64,000 nucleotides of DNA from Pseudovibrio sp. M1P-2-3. GTDB lineage: Bacteria; Pseudomonadota; Alphaproteobacteria; Rhizobiales; Stappiaceae. The translations under genes were made by a program, and so were the position numbers. Below, in pieces: positions 8,137-17,368 of this stretch. The DNA lies in contig NZ_JARRCW010000001.1 in NCBI RefSeq assembly GCF_031501865.1, forward strand, positions 3,493,001-3,557,000, written 5' to 3'. Within the stretch, counting starts at the first letter, position 1, and each line of letters begins with the position of its first letter. The notes beneath the pieces were generated by a model, which had not been told where the DNA came from, ran no database searches, and saw only the letters and a list, made by a program, of their open reading frames with translations.

Positions 8137-9282
8137 CTATCCACTCTTCCAAGTGAGCATGCGGCTAACGCTATAGTTCCAAAGTGCCCCCATGACAGCA
8201 CCTGCAATTCCGGCAAGCCACCAGACCGGATTACTCGCATAGATCAGCTCTGCCACTCCAACATTGGCAAGAACACCAATGCTGCAAACCCCATAAAACA
8301 CCATAAGGCCCCGCAGCCATTTCCACCCTTGTAGCCGTCTATCACGGTAGGTCAGCCTGTTATTCAAGATAAAGTTGGAAGTCATCGCAACAAAAGTCGC
8401 CATCAACTGCGCACTACTGAAAGGCAGGGAAGTTCCAATGAGCAACACTCTAAGTGATAAAAGGTGAACCAGCACTCCTGTACCTCCAACCATGGAGAAC
8501 AAAAGAAAGCGCATAGAAATCATGTCATTAAAGAACTTGGAAACCAACAGACCAAAGTAGTCCAGAGTGACAAGTGTTTCGAGTTTACTTGCACCATGTT
8601 TGCGCCTACCAAAAACAAGGGGCACCTCTTTCACCCTTAAAGGTGTCTTATTCGATGCGACTATATCCAGTAAAATCTTGAAGCCTTGCTTGGATAGAGA
8701 AGGAGCAAGGTTTTCAAAAAGTGTTCGCTTCATCATAAAAAACCCGCTCATTGGGTCAGTAAGTTTTATACCCAACAGGCGGCGAGCAGCTCCATTGGCA
8801 ATATTTGAAGCAAAAACCCGTTTTCCGTTCAAACCAACGCCAACACCCCCACCAGAGATGTAGCGGGATGCCACAACCAGATCCCACTTTCCCGTTCTCA
8901 TAAAATCCAACATTTCCTTGAGAAGCCGAGCATCGTGCTGAAGATCAGCATCCATAACAGCCACAAAAGCAGCACTGGATGCCAGTATCCCTTCAATACA
9001 GGCACCTGAAAGTCCGCGTCGCCCCAATCGCCTTAGAACTCTCAATCTAGGCTCTGTTTGAGCAAGCTGGCGCGCTGTTTCCGTTGTCCCGTCCGGCGAA
9101 TCATCATCAACAATGATCGCTTCCCACGCCACACCTTCCAAAGCCTGCTGTAATGCGGTGATAACATGGGAAATATTCTGGCTCTCGTTATAAGTCGGAA
9201 GCACAATGCTCAGCTCTGCAACACTTCCGACACGCGTAGCCCCCAAGAAATCCTTGGTTTTTAGTTTATGATTGACGAGCAA
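8137..9282 (-). CDS. GT2 polyprenyl-phosphate glycosyltransferase fused to a GtrA-like membrane domain
   Basis: Residues about 20-240 are a GT2 domain of the dolichyl-phosphate mannose synthase type: LSIVLPTYNES, AIIVDDDSPDGT, and DADLQHD with the metal-binding acidic residues. Residues about 250-380 hold four hydrophobic segments of the GtrA family, thought to move polyprenyl-phosphate-sugar across the membrane. The product would feed the GT39 enzyme encoded directly downstream. Start is TTG at 9282 with GAGGG six bases before. The 233 bases up to hisS hold promoters only. Confidence 0.88.
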   Translation of the reverse strand: MLVNHKLKTKDFLGATRVGSVAELSIVLPTYNESQNISHVITALQQALEGVAWEAIIVDDDSPDGTTETARQLAQTEPRLRVLRRLGRRGLSGACIEGILASSAAFVAVMDADLQHDARLLKEMLDFMRTGKWDLVVASRYISGGGVGVGLNGKRVFASNIANGAARRLLGIKLTDPMSGFFMMKRTLFENLAPSLSKQGFKILLDIVASNKTPLRVKEVPLVFGRRKHGASKLETLVTLDYFGLLVSKFFNDMISMRFLLFSMVGGTGVLVHLLSLRVLLIGTSLPFSSAQLMATFVAMTSNFILNNRLTYRDRRLQGWKWLRGLMVFYGVCSIGVLANVGVAELIYASNPVWWLAGIAGAVMGALWNYSVSRMLTWKSG

Positions 9283-9515
9283 TAATTTCCCTCATGAGGT
9301 GATAGAAGTGGAAGGCTTTCGTTTTTCCTCTAATATTTTGAACAGAATTTCGTACTCAGCGAAATCCCGAGATGCCTTAAACTGAGAAATCAGCCCCCCT
9401 TCCCCTTCCTCCCGCCTTGCCCTGCCCCCTTCAATAGTCTAGGAGACTTGCAACAAAAGACTTCACGTTAAGTCCCTCATACAATTAAAGATCAGTTTCA
9501 GGATGTGACGGCCTC

Positions 9516-11036
9516 ATGGCAAAGAAAAAAAGCGCAAAACTGAAGGCACGTTTGCCCCGCGGCTTCGTTGATCGCGGCCCTTCAGAACTTCTTGCAATGG
9601 AGCAGATGCTCACAACGATCAAGCAGACCTACGAGCTCTATGGGTTCGAGCCGGTTGAAACACCAATGTTCGAATACACAGACTCGCTTGGGAAGTTTCT
9701 GCCGGATCAGGACCGCCCAAACGCCGGTGTATTCTCCTTGCAGGACGATGACGAGCAATGGATGAGCCTGCGCTATGATTTGACAGCGCCTCTTGCCCGC
9801 CATGTTGCAGAAAACTTCGAGAGCCTGCCAAAGCCTTATCGCAGTTATCGCAACGGCTACGTGTTCCGCAATGAAAAGCCCGGACCTGGTCGCTTCCGCC
9901 AGTTCATGCAGTTTGATGCCGACACTATCGGCGCGCCTTCTGTTTCCGCTGATGCTGAAATTTGTATGATGGCCTCCGACACCATGGAACGCCTTGGCAT
10001 TGCACGCGGTGACTATGTAATCCGCGTCAACAACCGTAAAGTGCTGGACGGCGTTATGGAGGTCATTGGCCTTGCTGGAGACGAACATGCCGAGACCCGC
10101 CTGACTGTTCTACGTGCTGTTGATAAGCTGGACCGCCTTGGTGTGGACGGTGTACGTCTGCTTCTGGGTGACGGGCGCAAGGATGAAAGTGGCGATTTCA
10201 CAAAAGGTGCGGGCCTTGATGAAAAAGCCGCCGACATTGTTCTTTCCTTTGTTGCAGCTGGTGCTGATACCACAGAGCAGACAATAGCCAACCTTCGAGA
10301 CCTTGTTGCGGACAGCAAAGCAGGTTCGGAAGGTGTGAGCGAGCTGGAAACCATGGGACAGCTGTTTGATGCTGCGGGCTATACAGATGGCCGTGTGCTC
10401 ATTGACCCGTCCGTAGTGCGCGGCTTGGAATACTACACCGGTCCCGTTTATGAGGCGGAACTCACCTTTGAGGTGAAGGACGAAAAAGGGCGCCCTGTGC
10501 GCTTTGGCTCTGTCGGCGGTGGTGGCCGTTATGACGGTCTCGTCTCGCGTTTCATGAGCCAGCCGGTTCCCTCCACCGGCTTTTCTGTAGGTGTTTCCCG
10601 CTTGATGGCGGCTCTTAAAACCCTTGGCAAGCTTGGAACTGAAGATATCATCGGGCCTGTTGTGATCTGCGTTATGGACAAAGATACAGCTTCGCTCAGC
10701 CACTATCAGGCTATGGTGCAGCAACTGAGGCAGGCAGGCATTCGCTCAGAAATGTATCAGGGCAACCCAAAGCAATTCGGCAAGCAACTGCAATATGCCG
10801 ACAAACGCAATTCTCCATGTGCCATCATTCAAGGCTCGCAAGAGCGTGAGGCTGGAGAAGTGCAAATCAAGGATCTTATTGAAGGCAAGCGCCTTTCTGC
10901 TGAGATCGAAGACAACAAGACCTGGCGCGAAAGCCGTCCGGCACAATTTGCGGTCAAAACCGAAAGCCTTGTCGAAGAAGTGAAAAAGCTTCTGGCAGCA
11001 CAGGAACAAGAGCGCAAGACCAACCTTGAGAGTTAA
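9516..11036 (+). CDS. hisS: Histidyl-tRNA synthetase
   Basis: Charges tRNA-His with histidine. Class II motifs are visible: motif 2 with [23 protein letters not shown], the His-specific [12 protein letters not shown], and motif 3 [14 protein letters not shown]-terminal anticodon-binding domain follows (about residues 400-490). At 506 residues it is the long alphaproteobacterial type. First gene of a compact hisS-hisZ-hisG operon, placing tRNA charging and the first step of histidine synthesis under one promoter. Confidence 0.96.
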   Translation: MAKKKSAKLKARLPRGFVDRGPSELLAMEQMLTTIKQTYELYGFEPVETPMFEYTDSLGKFLPDQDRPNAGVFSLQDDDEQWMSLRYDLTAPLARHVAENFESLPKPYRSYRNGYVFRNEKPGPGRFRQFMQFDADTIGAPSVSADAEICMMASDTMERLGIARGDYVIRVNNRKVLDGVMEVIGLAGDEHAETRLTVLRAVDKLDRLGVDGVRLLLGDGRKDESGDFTKGAGLDEKAADIVLSFVAAGADTTEQTIANLRDLVADSKAGSEGVSELETMGQLFDAAGYTDGRVLIDPSVVRGLEYYTGPVYEAELTFEVKDEKGRPVRFGSVGGGGRYDGLVSRFMSQPVPSTGFSVGVSRLMAALKTLGKLGTEDIIGPVVICVMDKDTASLSHYQAMVQQLRQAGIRSEMYQGNPKQFGKQLQYADKRNSPCAIIQGSQEREAGEVQIKDLIEGKRLSAEIEDNKTWRESRPAQFAVKTESLVEEVKKLLAAQEQERKTNLES

Positions 11037-11039
11037 GTG

Positions 11040-12164
11040 ATGTATTCGGGCGATAAACGGATCAAGGCATTAGGCCAACTGTTTGAAAGAGCTGGATATG
11101 AGGCGGCAACCCCGCCTATCCTCCAGCCAGCAGACATTTTTCTCGATCTGGCAGGCGAAGACTTACGTCGGCGCCTGTTTCTGACACATGGTGAAGATGG
11201 TCATGAGCTGTGCCTTCGCCCTGATTTCACGATTCCAATCGCACGACATTATCTCGATGAAGGCGAAGCTGGCCGCACCGCCAGCTACTCCTATGCAGGC
11301 TCTGTTTTCCGCCAAAAAGCGGGACAGCTGGGCGAAACACTGCAAACGGGTGTTGAATCCATTGGCCGAACAGATGAAGAGCAAGCCGATGCAGACATGC
11401 TGGGCCTTGCTTTGGAAGCTTGCGACCAGCTCAAGCCCCAGTCTCCACGCATTCGCATTGGCGATGAGGGCATGTTTACTGCGGTCTTGGAAGCTCTTGA
11501 AATTCCCAAGGCATGGCGTCGCCGTTTACGCGATGTGTTCGGCGAGCGTCAGCGCCTTGACGCTGCAATCGCCCGCATGTCCGGCAAAGATGCTCAGCCC
11601 GATAGCAAACTTGGTTTTCTTGCAGCATTAAAAGGACAGGACCCGAAAGCAGCTGTTGCCGTTGTTGAAGACCTCCTATCCATCGCAGGTGTGTCAGCCG
11701 TTGGCGGAAGAAGCCCCCATGAGATTGCCGAGCGTTTTCTTGAACAAGCAGCCCTTTCAGCGGGCTCCGGCCTTGACAAGAGTGTCACCGAACGTCTGAA
11801 CACATACTTGGATATATCGGGACCACCTCCCCTAAGAGCGGTAGAAACTCTTTACACATTTGCCAAAGAGACCGGCCTCAATCTGGATAAACCAATCCAG
11901 AAACTTGCACGGCGCACAGACCTGATGGCCAAGCACGGCATTGATATCTCCGCTCTTGAATACTCAGGGGATTTCGGCAGACGACTGGACTATTACACCG
12001 GTTTTGTCTTCGAAATTTCCGATGAACCAACCCAGCATATGGGCCAATGCATTGGCGGCGGGCGCTACGACAAGCTCGTGGGCCTTCTTGGGAGTCCTCG
12101 TCCTGTACCTGCTGTGGGCTTTACCATTTGGCTAAACCGCATTGGCGAGGGAGCAAGTCAATGA
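11040..12164 (+). CDS. hisZ: ATP phosphoribosyltransferase regulatory subunit HisZ
   Basis: A HisRS-like paralogue without tRNA-charging function that forms the regulatory part of ATP phosphoribosyltransferase with HisG. It keeps the class II core (LCLRPDFTIPIARHYL, AGSVFRQK, and GGGRYDKLVGLLG near the end) but has no anticodon-binding domain. Its 374 residues are the usual length. The start is ATG at 11040; a GTG three bases earlier directly abuts the hisS stop and would add one residue. It overlaps hisG by four bases (ATGA), which implies translational coupling. Confidence 0.93.
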   Translation: MYSGDKRIKALGQLFERAGYEAATPPILQPADIFLDLAGEDLRRRLFLTHGEDGHELCLRPDFTIPIARHYLDEGEAGRTASYSYAGSVFRQKAGQLGETLQTGVESIGRTDEEQADADMLGLALEACDQLKPQSPRIRIGDEGMFTAVLEALEIPKAWRRRLRDVFGERQRLDAAIARMSGKDAQPDSKLGFLAALKGQDPKAAVAVVEDLLSIAGVSAVGGRSPHEIAERFLEQAALSAGSGLDKSVTERLNTYLDISGPPPLRAVETLYTFAKETGLNLDKPIQKLARRTDLMAKHGIDISALEYSGDFGRRLDYYTGFVFEISDEPTQHMGQCIGGGRYDKLVGLLGSPRPVPAVGFTIWLNRIGEGASQ

Positions 12165-13132
12165 GCGATAATCTAATTGTTGCCGTTCCATCCAAGGGCC
12201 GCCTGCAAGAGCTTACACACGCCTTCTTCGCCAAGGCAGGACTGAAAGTGTCCCGCCCGGGAGGAGAGCGAAATTACCAAGGCACCCTCAAGGGCATAGA
12301 GGGCGTTGAGATCGCTTTCCTGTCCGCTTCTGAAATTGCGCGGGAGATAGCAGCAGGCTCCGTCCACTTTGGGGTCACAGGTACGGATCTTGTGTTCGAG
12401 AACATCGACCGTCCAGAAGAAAAAACCCACATAGTCACTGCGTTGGGCTTTGGCCATGCCGATGTCGTCATTGCAGTGCCTTCCGCCTGGATTGACGTCA
12501 CCAGCTTTGAAGACTTGGCAGACGTTGCCTCAGATTTTCGCGCCCGTCACGGCTCGCGCATGCGCGTTGCCACCAAGTATGTGAACACCACCCGAAAATT
12601 CTTTGCGCAAAACGGTGTTACGGACTACCGCATCGTTGAAAGCGCAGGCGCAACTGAAGGGGCACCGGCTGCCGGCTCTGCCGAGCTGATCGTGGATATC
12701 ACATCCACCGGCTCCACTTTAAAGGCCAATGATCTAAAAATTCCTGAGGGGGGCGTCATGCACCGCTCACAGGCTCACCTTGTCGCCTCCATGCAGGCGA
12801 ATTGGAGCCCGCAGGTTCTGGAGCGGGCACGGCTCATGCTGGACCGGATCGCGTCTCAAGAAGCAGCTCACAACCAACAAGAAGTACGCACCAGAGTGCC
12901 GCAGGCAGCAGCGATAGCGGCTCAGACTGAAACGCTTTTCAGTACTGCTTTGCCTTTTGGAGAGCCTGAAGGAGAGATGCTCACGTTGCATTGCCCGCGC
13001 GGCAATGTTCCTGCCTGCGCGGATTGGCTACGGAGCAATGGGGCTAAAGTGATTTCAGTGTCCCCACTGGACTATGTTTTCCAAACCAGCAATGTTCTGT
13101 TTGATCCGCTGAAAAAACGGATCAAACAATAG
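12161..13132 (+). CDS. hisG: ATP phosphoribosyltransferase catalytic subunit
   Basis: Catalyses the first step of histidine biosynthesis, condensing ATP and PRPP. The catalytic region begins IVAVPSKGRLQE. The PRPP-binding loop is in SAELIVDITSTGSTLKAN, and GVTGTDLVFE is present. At 323 residues it is longer than the short HisG proteins (about 200-230) that normally need HisZ. The extra 90-100 C-terminal residues (from QEVRTRV onward) resemble a small regulatory tail. The start ATG at 12161 overlaps the hisZ stop. The last codons contain a perfect 9-bp inverted repeat (13100-13108 / 13118-13126) that could form an mRNA hairpin at the operon end. Confidence 0.93.
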   Translation: MSDNLIVAVPSKGRLQELTHAFFAKAGLKVSRPGGERNYQGTLKGIEGVEIAFLSASEIAREIAAGSVHFGVTGTDLVFENIDRPEEKTHIVTALGFGHADVVIAVPSAWIDVTSFEDLADVASDFRARHGSRMRVATKYVNTTRKFFAQNGVTDYRIVESAGATEGAPAAGSAELIVDITSTGSTLKANDLKIPEGGVMHRSQAHLVASMQANWSPQVLERARLMLDRIASQEAAHNQQEVRTRVPQAAAIAAQTETLFSTALPFGEPEGEMLTLHCPRGNVPACADWLRSNGAKVISVSPLDYVFQTSNVLFDPLKKRIKQ

Positions 13133-13134
13133 AT

Positions 13135-14064
13135 CTACCGCTTCCCTCTAGCCACAATCGTAATAAAGATACCGATAGCAATAACAAATGCTCCAGACCA
13201 TGTGGCTGGAGCATAACTTTCTCCAAGCAAGGTCGTTGCAGCTAACAAACTAACAGCTGCCGCAACATAGCCAATCTGGCTCAGTAAAACCGGCCCACCG
13301 GTTTTTTGCAGGCGGAAGAACGCCAGATATGCAATGCCCGATAGAATCGCCTGAACAAGCGCCAGTTGAGGGACAAGGGCAAATTCAAATAAAGGGATAC
13401 TCCCCTCCACAACAAGCAGCAGCGGCACATAGAAAATCAGCGCAGCAAAGTGACTCCAAAAAGCCAGAAGATCCGCAGAGGCATTTTTAGGCCATTTTGC
13501 TGATCGGTAAACATTACCGCATGCAAGAGAAAACGGGATGAACAGAGAGGCCAAAAGCCAGAATACAGGGGGCGCTTCCAAAGCGTTTGCCTGAGAAAAG
13601 CTCACAATCATTGCCCCCAAAAGTCCGACAAAAATCCCCACAATCCCTAACCTGTTCGTGGAGCCCACACCCGTTAACATGGATATGGCAAGTGTAAAAA
13701 CAGGAGAAAGCGCGAAGATGATACCAGCGTAACCGGCTCCTACATGCGGGATTACAGTAAACAACAGGCTATTTGGGATCACATAGGAAATCAGCGCCGT
13801 GATAACCGTGTAAGTGACAATCTTACTACTTGGAATGACAAATTTAATCTCCCCCCTCAAACTAACCAGAGGAAACAGCATGGCGCACACCCCGAGCGAT
13901 AAGAGTACCGCCCAGATTATTGGCGTTACTCCGGCAAACCTTGCCATCTTACCTATAGGGAAGTTAGCACCAATTAGTGCTCCGGTTATAATAAGCAAGA
14001 ATGTGGGGCTTGCCCATAAGTCATTGATCGGCTGACCCAAAGTTTTTTTTATAGACATTTGCAT
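13135..14064 (-). CDS. DMT/EamA-family transporter
   Basis: A 309-residue integral membrane protein with about ten hydrophobic helices in two EamA-type halves, as in drug/metabolite exporters (first helix around FLLIITGALIGANFPIGKMA). The half-repeat motif GIVGIFVGLLGAMIVSF and a basic C-terminus (ARGKR) fit the family. Substrate unknown. It converges on hisG with two bases between the stops. The 182 bases upstream (14065-14246) show no gene. Confidence 0.85.
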   Translation of the reverse strand: MQMSIKKTLGQPINDLWASPTFLLIITGALIGANFPIGKMARFAGVTPIIWAVLLSLGVCAMLFPLVSLRGEIKFVIPSSKIVTYTVITALISYVIPNSLLFTVIPHVGAGYAGIIFALSPVFTLAISMLTGVGSTNRLGIVGIFVGLLGAMIVSFSQANALEAPPVFWLLASLFIPFSLACGNVYRSAKWPKNASADLLAFWSHFAALIFYVPLLLVVEGSIPLFEFALVPQLALVQAILSGIAYLAFFRLQKTGGPVLLSQIGYVAAAVSLLAATTLLGESYAPATWSGAFVIAIGIFITIVARGKR

Positions 14065-14246
14065 TCAATAGGTTCTTTCCGAAGGACCATCACAATTGAC
14101 ATTGTGCGCGTCCTAGTAGGCTACCCTGTCTGGGCTAAGAAAATTCATAGCAGCAATAGCAAAGAGCATAGCGATGAATGTTTAAGGCATAAGTTCCCGC
14201 GGGGCCGTTAGGTTTATACAGTTTTCGCGGTTCCTTGGCTTTACAA

Positions 14247-14837
14247 TCAACCTGTAAAAGCGCCGGAAAACGCTATCTCTCGAATAGGCTTCCGTAGGCT
14301 GGGTGTTTCTTGCTCCACTTCGCTATCACTAAGAGCCAAAGCTTCAGACCGCTTGCCAACAGCCACTGCAATTTCAACTCTAAACCGATCTGGAACTGAA
14401 AGTTCCTGCTTAATCTTGTCAAAGTAAATGCCTGCCATCGCGTGGGCATGATATCCCTGCGCTGTTGCCTGCAGAGCCAACTGCGCCCAAGCGGCTCCAC
14501 TATCAAAGCTATGGCATCGTGAGGGGTGATCGGCTCTATCCCCGTCTCCTGGCATGATGCTATCTGAAATCACAAAAATAAGGGCTGATGCGTTCTTCGC
14601 CCATTCTTTATTGAATGGGTCTAGTAGATCCAGAAACGTATTCCAGCTCTCATCTTCTCTATGCGCATAAATAAACCGCCAAGGTTGAATGTTGTAGGCG
14701 GAAGGCGCCCAACGTGCAGCTTCCAAAATACTGAAAAGATCACTCTCGGGCATGGACTGGCCATCGTATGAACGCGTTGACCAACGATCAACAAAAATTG
14801 GTTCCACTGGGTATTCTGCCCGACGCATATTGGTCAT
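14247..14837 (-). CDS. Nitroreductase-family flavoprotein
   Basis: A 196-residue FMN-dependent NAD(P)H reductase of the nitroreductase fold. Family marks are RWSTRSYDGQSMPE (FMN phosphate-binding arginines), EAARWAPSAYNIQPWRFI and the central helix with GAAWAQLALQATAQGYHAHAMAG. Such enzymes reduce nitro groups, quinones or flavins. It is divergent from a MarR gene across an operator array with 30-bp spacing, so it is probably induced when that repressor is released by an aromatic or electrophilic ligand. This is an inference from layout. Confidence 0.88.
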   Translation of the reverse strand: MTNMRRAEYPVEPIFVDRWSTRSYDGQSMPESDLFSILEAARWAPSAYNIQPWRFIYAHREDESWNTFLDLLDPFNKEWAKNASALIFVISDSIMPGDGDRADHPSRCHSFDSGAAWAQLALQATAQGYHAHAMAGIYFDKIKQELSVPDRFRVEIAVAVGKRSEALALSDSEVEQETPSLRKPIREIAFSGAFTG

Positions 14838-14869
14838 TTTTTCTTTCCATTTTTATGGCACTCATGTAA

Positions 14870-14941
14870 TTTGATATCGAACTACTATATGTAATTTATT
14901 TCGATGTCAAACTATTATATGTGAATATATTTGACGTCAAC
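14870..14941. promoter_or_regulatory. Triple MarR-type operator array with 30-bp period
   Basis: Three 12-bp near-palindromes of the form TTYGAYRTCRAM start at 14870 (TTTGATATCGAA), 14900 (TTCGATGTCAAA) and 14930 (TTTGACGTCAAC). They are exactly 30 bp apart, about three helical turns, so all lie on one face of the DNA. The spacers of the first two units are also alike (CTAYTATATGTRA), so the array is a tandem repeat. It lies between the nitroreductase and MarR starts. The motif type matches known MarR-family sites; which protein binds is inferred. Confidence 0.65.
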
Positions 14942-14994
14942 ATACGCATGAAAATTGTGTCAACAGAAATAGAACGTCTACTTTGCGGGGAAAA

Positions 14995-15471
14995 ATGGAA
15001 TTGGAACTAGATGAAATAATGGAGCAATGGAAACGGGTAAGGCCGGATCTTGATCCTGAACCAATGGGTATTTGCGGGGATATCTGGCGAGTGGGAGGAA
15101 AACTCAAGCAGGGCGTTCTCGCAAACCTGACAAAGTATGATCTGGATTTCGCTGCTTTTGATGTTCTTCTCACCTTACGCAGACAAGGAAGCAACCAGGC
15201 TTTAACGCCAGCCTACCTCGCTAAAGAGATGATGCTTTCCACGTCCGCCATGACCAACCGCATTGATCGGCTGGAAAAACGCGCACTTGTGACCCGCAGC
15301 CACGACCCAGAAGATAGGCGGAGCTTAAAAATATCTTTAACGGAAGCAGGGTTTAAGCTTGCTGATGAAGTGGTCACAACGCATGTGGCAACAGAAGAAG
15401 AACTGATTAAGGGCCTTACCAAGGAAGAACGTATAACATTGAGATTACTCCTCAGTAAGATCACGGCGTGA
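14995..15471 (+). CDS. MarR-family transcriptional regulator
   Basis: A 158-residue winged-helix repressor of the MarR family. The DNA-binding part reads LTPAYLAKEMMLSTSAMTNRIDRLEKR, with the wing DPEDRRSLKISLTEAG, flanked by dimerisation helices. The ATG at 14995 follows GCGGGGAAAA; a TTG at 14983 is an unneeded alternative. It is divergent from a nitroreductase gene and most likely controls it and itself through the three evenly spaced palindromes between them. Confidence 0.9.
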   Translation: MELELDEIMEQWKRVRPDLDPEPMGICGDIWRVGGKLKQGVLANLTKYDLDFAAFDVLLTLRRQGSNQALTPAYLAKEMMLSTSAMTNRIDRLEKRALVTRSHDPEDRRSLKISLTEAGFKLADEVVTTHVATEEELIKGLTKEERITLRLLLSKITA

Positions 15472-15483
15472 GCTATTCAACAT

Positions 15484-15514
15484 TGAAAAAGAGCCCGGCG
15501 AAAGGTTGCCGGGC
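15484..15514 (-). terminator. Intrinsic terminator of tag
   Basis: Stem GCCCGGC (15493-15499) / GCCGGGC (15508-15514) with an 8-base loop. Read on the minus strand it is followed by TCTTTTTC (15491-15484). It sits just after the tag stop. Marr transcripts on the other strand also meet the hairpin but without a U-tract. Confidence 0.75.
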
Positions 15515-15519
15515 CTAAA

Positions 15520-16179
15520 TTAACTCTTGATCAAAGGCCGAATAAGCTGAGCGCGGGCTTCTTCAACTACAGGGCGGATGATGCAGCCCTCAAGATGATC
15601 ATTCACCATTCCCATAGCCTGCATGAAGGCATAGACAGTTGTTGGTCCCACAAATGACCAGCCGCGCTTCTTTAGGTCCTTCGAAATCTTCGTGGAAATT
15701 TCGGTTTTTCCCAGTGAATACAAGGTTTCTGCATCAAATTTCTTTGGTCGCTGCTCAGTGGTTGGTTCCCAGGACCAGAAATAGGCGGCCAGTGATCCGA
15801 ACTCTTCACGCAGTTCCAACGCCCGATTGGCATTGTTAATTGTGGAAGTTATCTTGCCCCGATGGCGCACAATACCTTTATCGGCAACACACCGTTCAAT
15901 GTCATTCTGCGTAAATTTTGCGACTTTTTCAAAGTCGAACCCCGCAAAGGCTGCACGAAAATTATCGCGCTTGCGCAAAATCGTTAGCCACGAAAGACCA
16001 GACTGAAACCCCTCTAGGCAGATTTTCTCAAACAACCGAATATCATTGGTAACGGGTCGCCCCCATTCCTTATCGTGATACCTGCGATATTCAGCATCTC
16101 CGCCATGCCAACGGCACGTACAGTCGCCTTTTTCATCCTGCAACAGACCCGCAGGAATTTCAGTCTCTAAGGCAGTCAT
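15520..16179 (-). CDS. tag: DNA-3-methyladenine glycosylase I
   Basis: Base-excision repair enzyme that removes 3-methyladenine from alkylated DNA. Family features are CRWHGGDAEYRRYHDKEWGRPV at the N-terminus, LFEKICLEGFQSGLSWLTILRKR with the catalytic-pocket glutamate, GIVRHRGKI, and GWSFVGPTTVYAFMQAMGMVNDHLEGC, where Cys and His complete a zinc site. Length (219 aa) is slightly over the usual 190-200. Single-gene unit with its own terminator. Confidence 0.95.
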   Translation of the reverse strand: MTALETEIPAGLLQDEKGDCTCRWHGGDAEYRRYHDKEWGRPVTNDIRLFEKICLEGFQSGLSWLTILRKRDNFRAAFAGFDFEKVAKFTQNDIERCVADKGIVRHRGKITSTINNANRALELREEFGSLAAYFWSWEPTTEQRPKKFDAETLYSLGKTEISTKISKDLKKRGWSFVGPTTVYAFMQAMGMVNDHLEGCIIRPVVEEARAQLIRPLIKS

Positions 16180-16310
16180 AGATAAATAAGTTCCCTATTT
16201 GTTCCAAAAGGAAACATGCCAGAGTTCAAACGAAGGATCAATACTAGAAAGAAAGGTCGCGCAAAAGTTGGGCCCTTACACCGGCCCAACAAAGCGCACA
16301 TCATATGCTC

Positions 16311-17051
16311 CTAAGAGAAAAGAGCATCAATATCATCTTGAGACACGGTATCCGTGTCAGTTGCCAGAGAAGGACCATGCAAAAGTGCCTCATCGTCGCT
16401 CATGGCTTCATGCTCGACTTCAATGTCTTTGAATGTCTCAAGGCCACCCCAGATCTCCATCATCTTCAAAACACGTGTCTCAATAAAGGACATGGTGTCT
16501 ACGACCTTGGAAATCCTTTGTCCTGTCAGATCCTGAAAGTTGCAGGCCTCAAAGATGGAAATTACTTTTTCCTGTATATCGTTGGTCAGACCTGAATCTT
16601 TATCGCCAACCATTGGAGCAAGCGTTTTGGTTGCCTCGTCAATAAATTCTGCTGCAGACAGAATTTGCTCGGTTGCCCCTTCTGTGCCCAGCACAATCGC
16701 TTCCAGTTCGCCTGCAACCCTGCCCTTGTTCTCGGCAATGCTGCCAGCTTTTTGGTGAAGGGCAGCAATTTCACTCTTTGTGTCGCGTATAGCTTGCGAA
16801 ATGGCATCCAGCTCCGTTTTAAGAGCTGTTGCCTCGCTGATTTCCTCTCGCAATTCCTTCACGATTTTCTCGGAAATGGACGCGACCTCAGACTCGCTCG
16901 TCTGCTGGGGAGCCAGCATGGCCTTTAACTCAGCCATTTCGGCAAGAAGCTCCCGATGCCGAACCTCGTTTACATCGTCAGGGTCCAGATTTTCATTGGC
17001 CATGCGACCGAAAACTGCTTCAGCTCGATAAATTCTCTTTGCCGCAATCAT
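16311..17051 (-). CDS. cheZ: Chemotaxis protein phosphatase CheZ (alphaproteobacterial type)
   Basis: A 246-residue, strongly helical and acidic protein. The region EACNFQDLTGQRISKVVDTM contains the CheZ Gln that dephosphorylates CheY-P. The C-terminal tail SQDDIDALFS is the amphipathic CheY-binding peptide. Central coiled-coil sequence (about residues 25-110) forms the long hairpin. No other chemotaxis gene is nearby. The 278 bases upstream to the L,D-transpeptidase hold only promoter sequence. Confidence 0.85.
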   Translation of the reverse strand: MIAAKRIYRAEAVFGRMANENLDPDDVNEVRHRELLAEMAELKAMLAPQQTSESEVASISEKIVKELREEISEATALKTELDAISQAIRDTKSEIAALHQKAGSIAENKGRVAGELEAIVLGTEGATEQILSAAEFIDEATKTLAPMVGDKDSGLTNDIQEKVISIFEACNFQDLTGQRISKVVDTMSFIETRVLKMMEIWGGLETFKDIEVEHEAMSDDEALLHGPSLATDTDTVSQDDIDALFS

Positions 17052-17368
17052 TCTAACTCCAAATCAAACCCCGGCACACCAACATGCCCTCAAAATACAA
17101 GCCTACTTTCGTGCAGCCTTTTCCGCCATTCCAGCCAACTTGCACCGATTCGCAATCGTTAATAATGTTTAGTAGATTTAGATTAAAAAATACTTCCTAG
17201 GGTGGTAATACGTGTAATTACTAATAGGATGCTTTATTATCTAAGACTTTATGAGTAGACCCCCATAAATCCCCGATAACCCTTGGTTAACCATGGTGGT
17301 CAGCTGGGTTTGATTTCCGTTAAAATTTTATGGAAATTGTTTTTAATATTCAGTGGGTGGGGTTAATA

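Noticed and set aside
13100-13126. 9-bp inverted repeat in the last codons of hisG as a terminator
   Set aside because: No U-tract follows; kept only as a note in the hisG entry.
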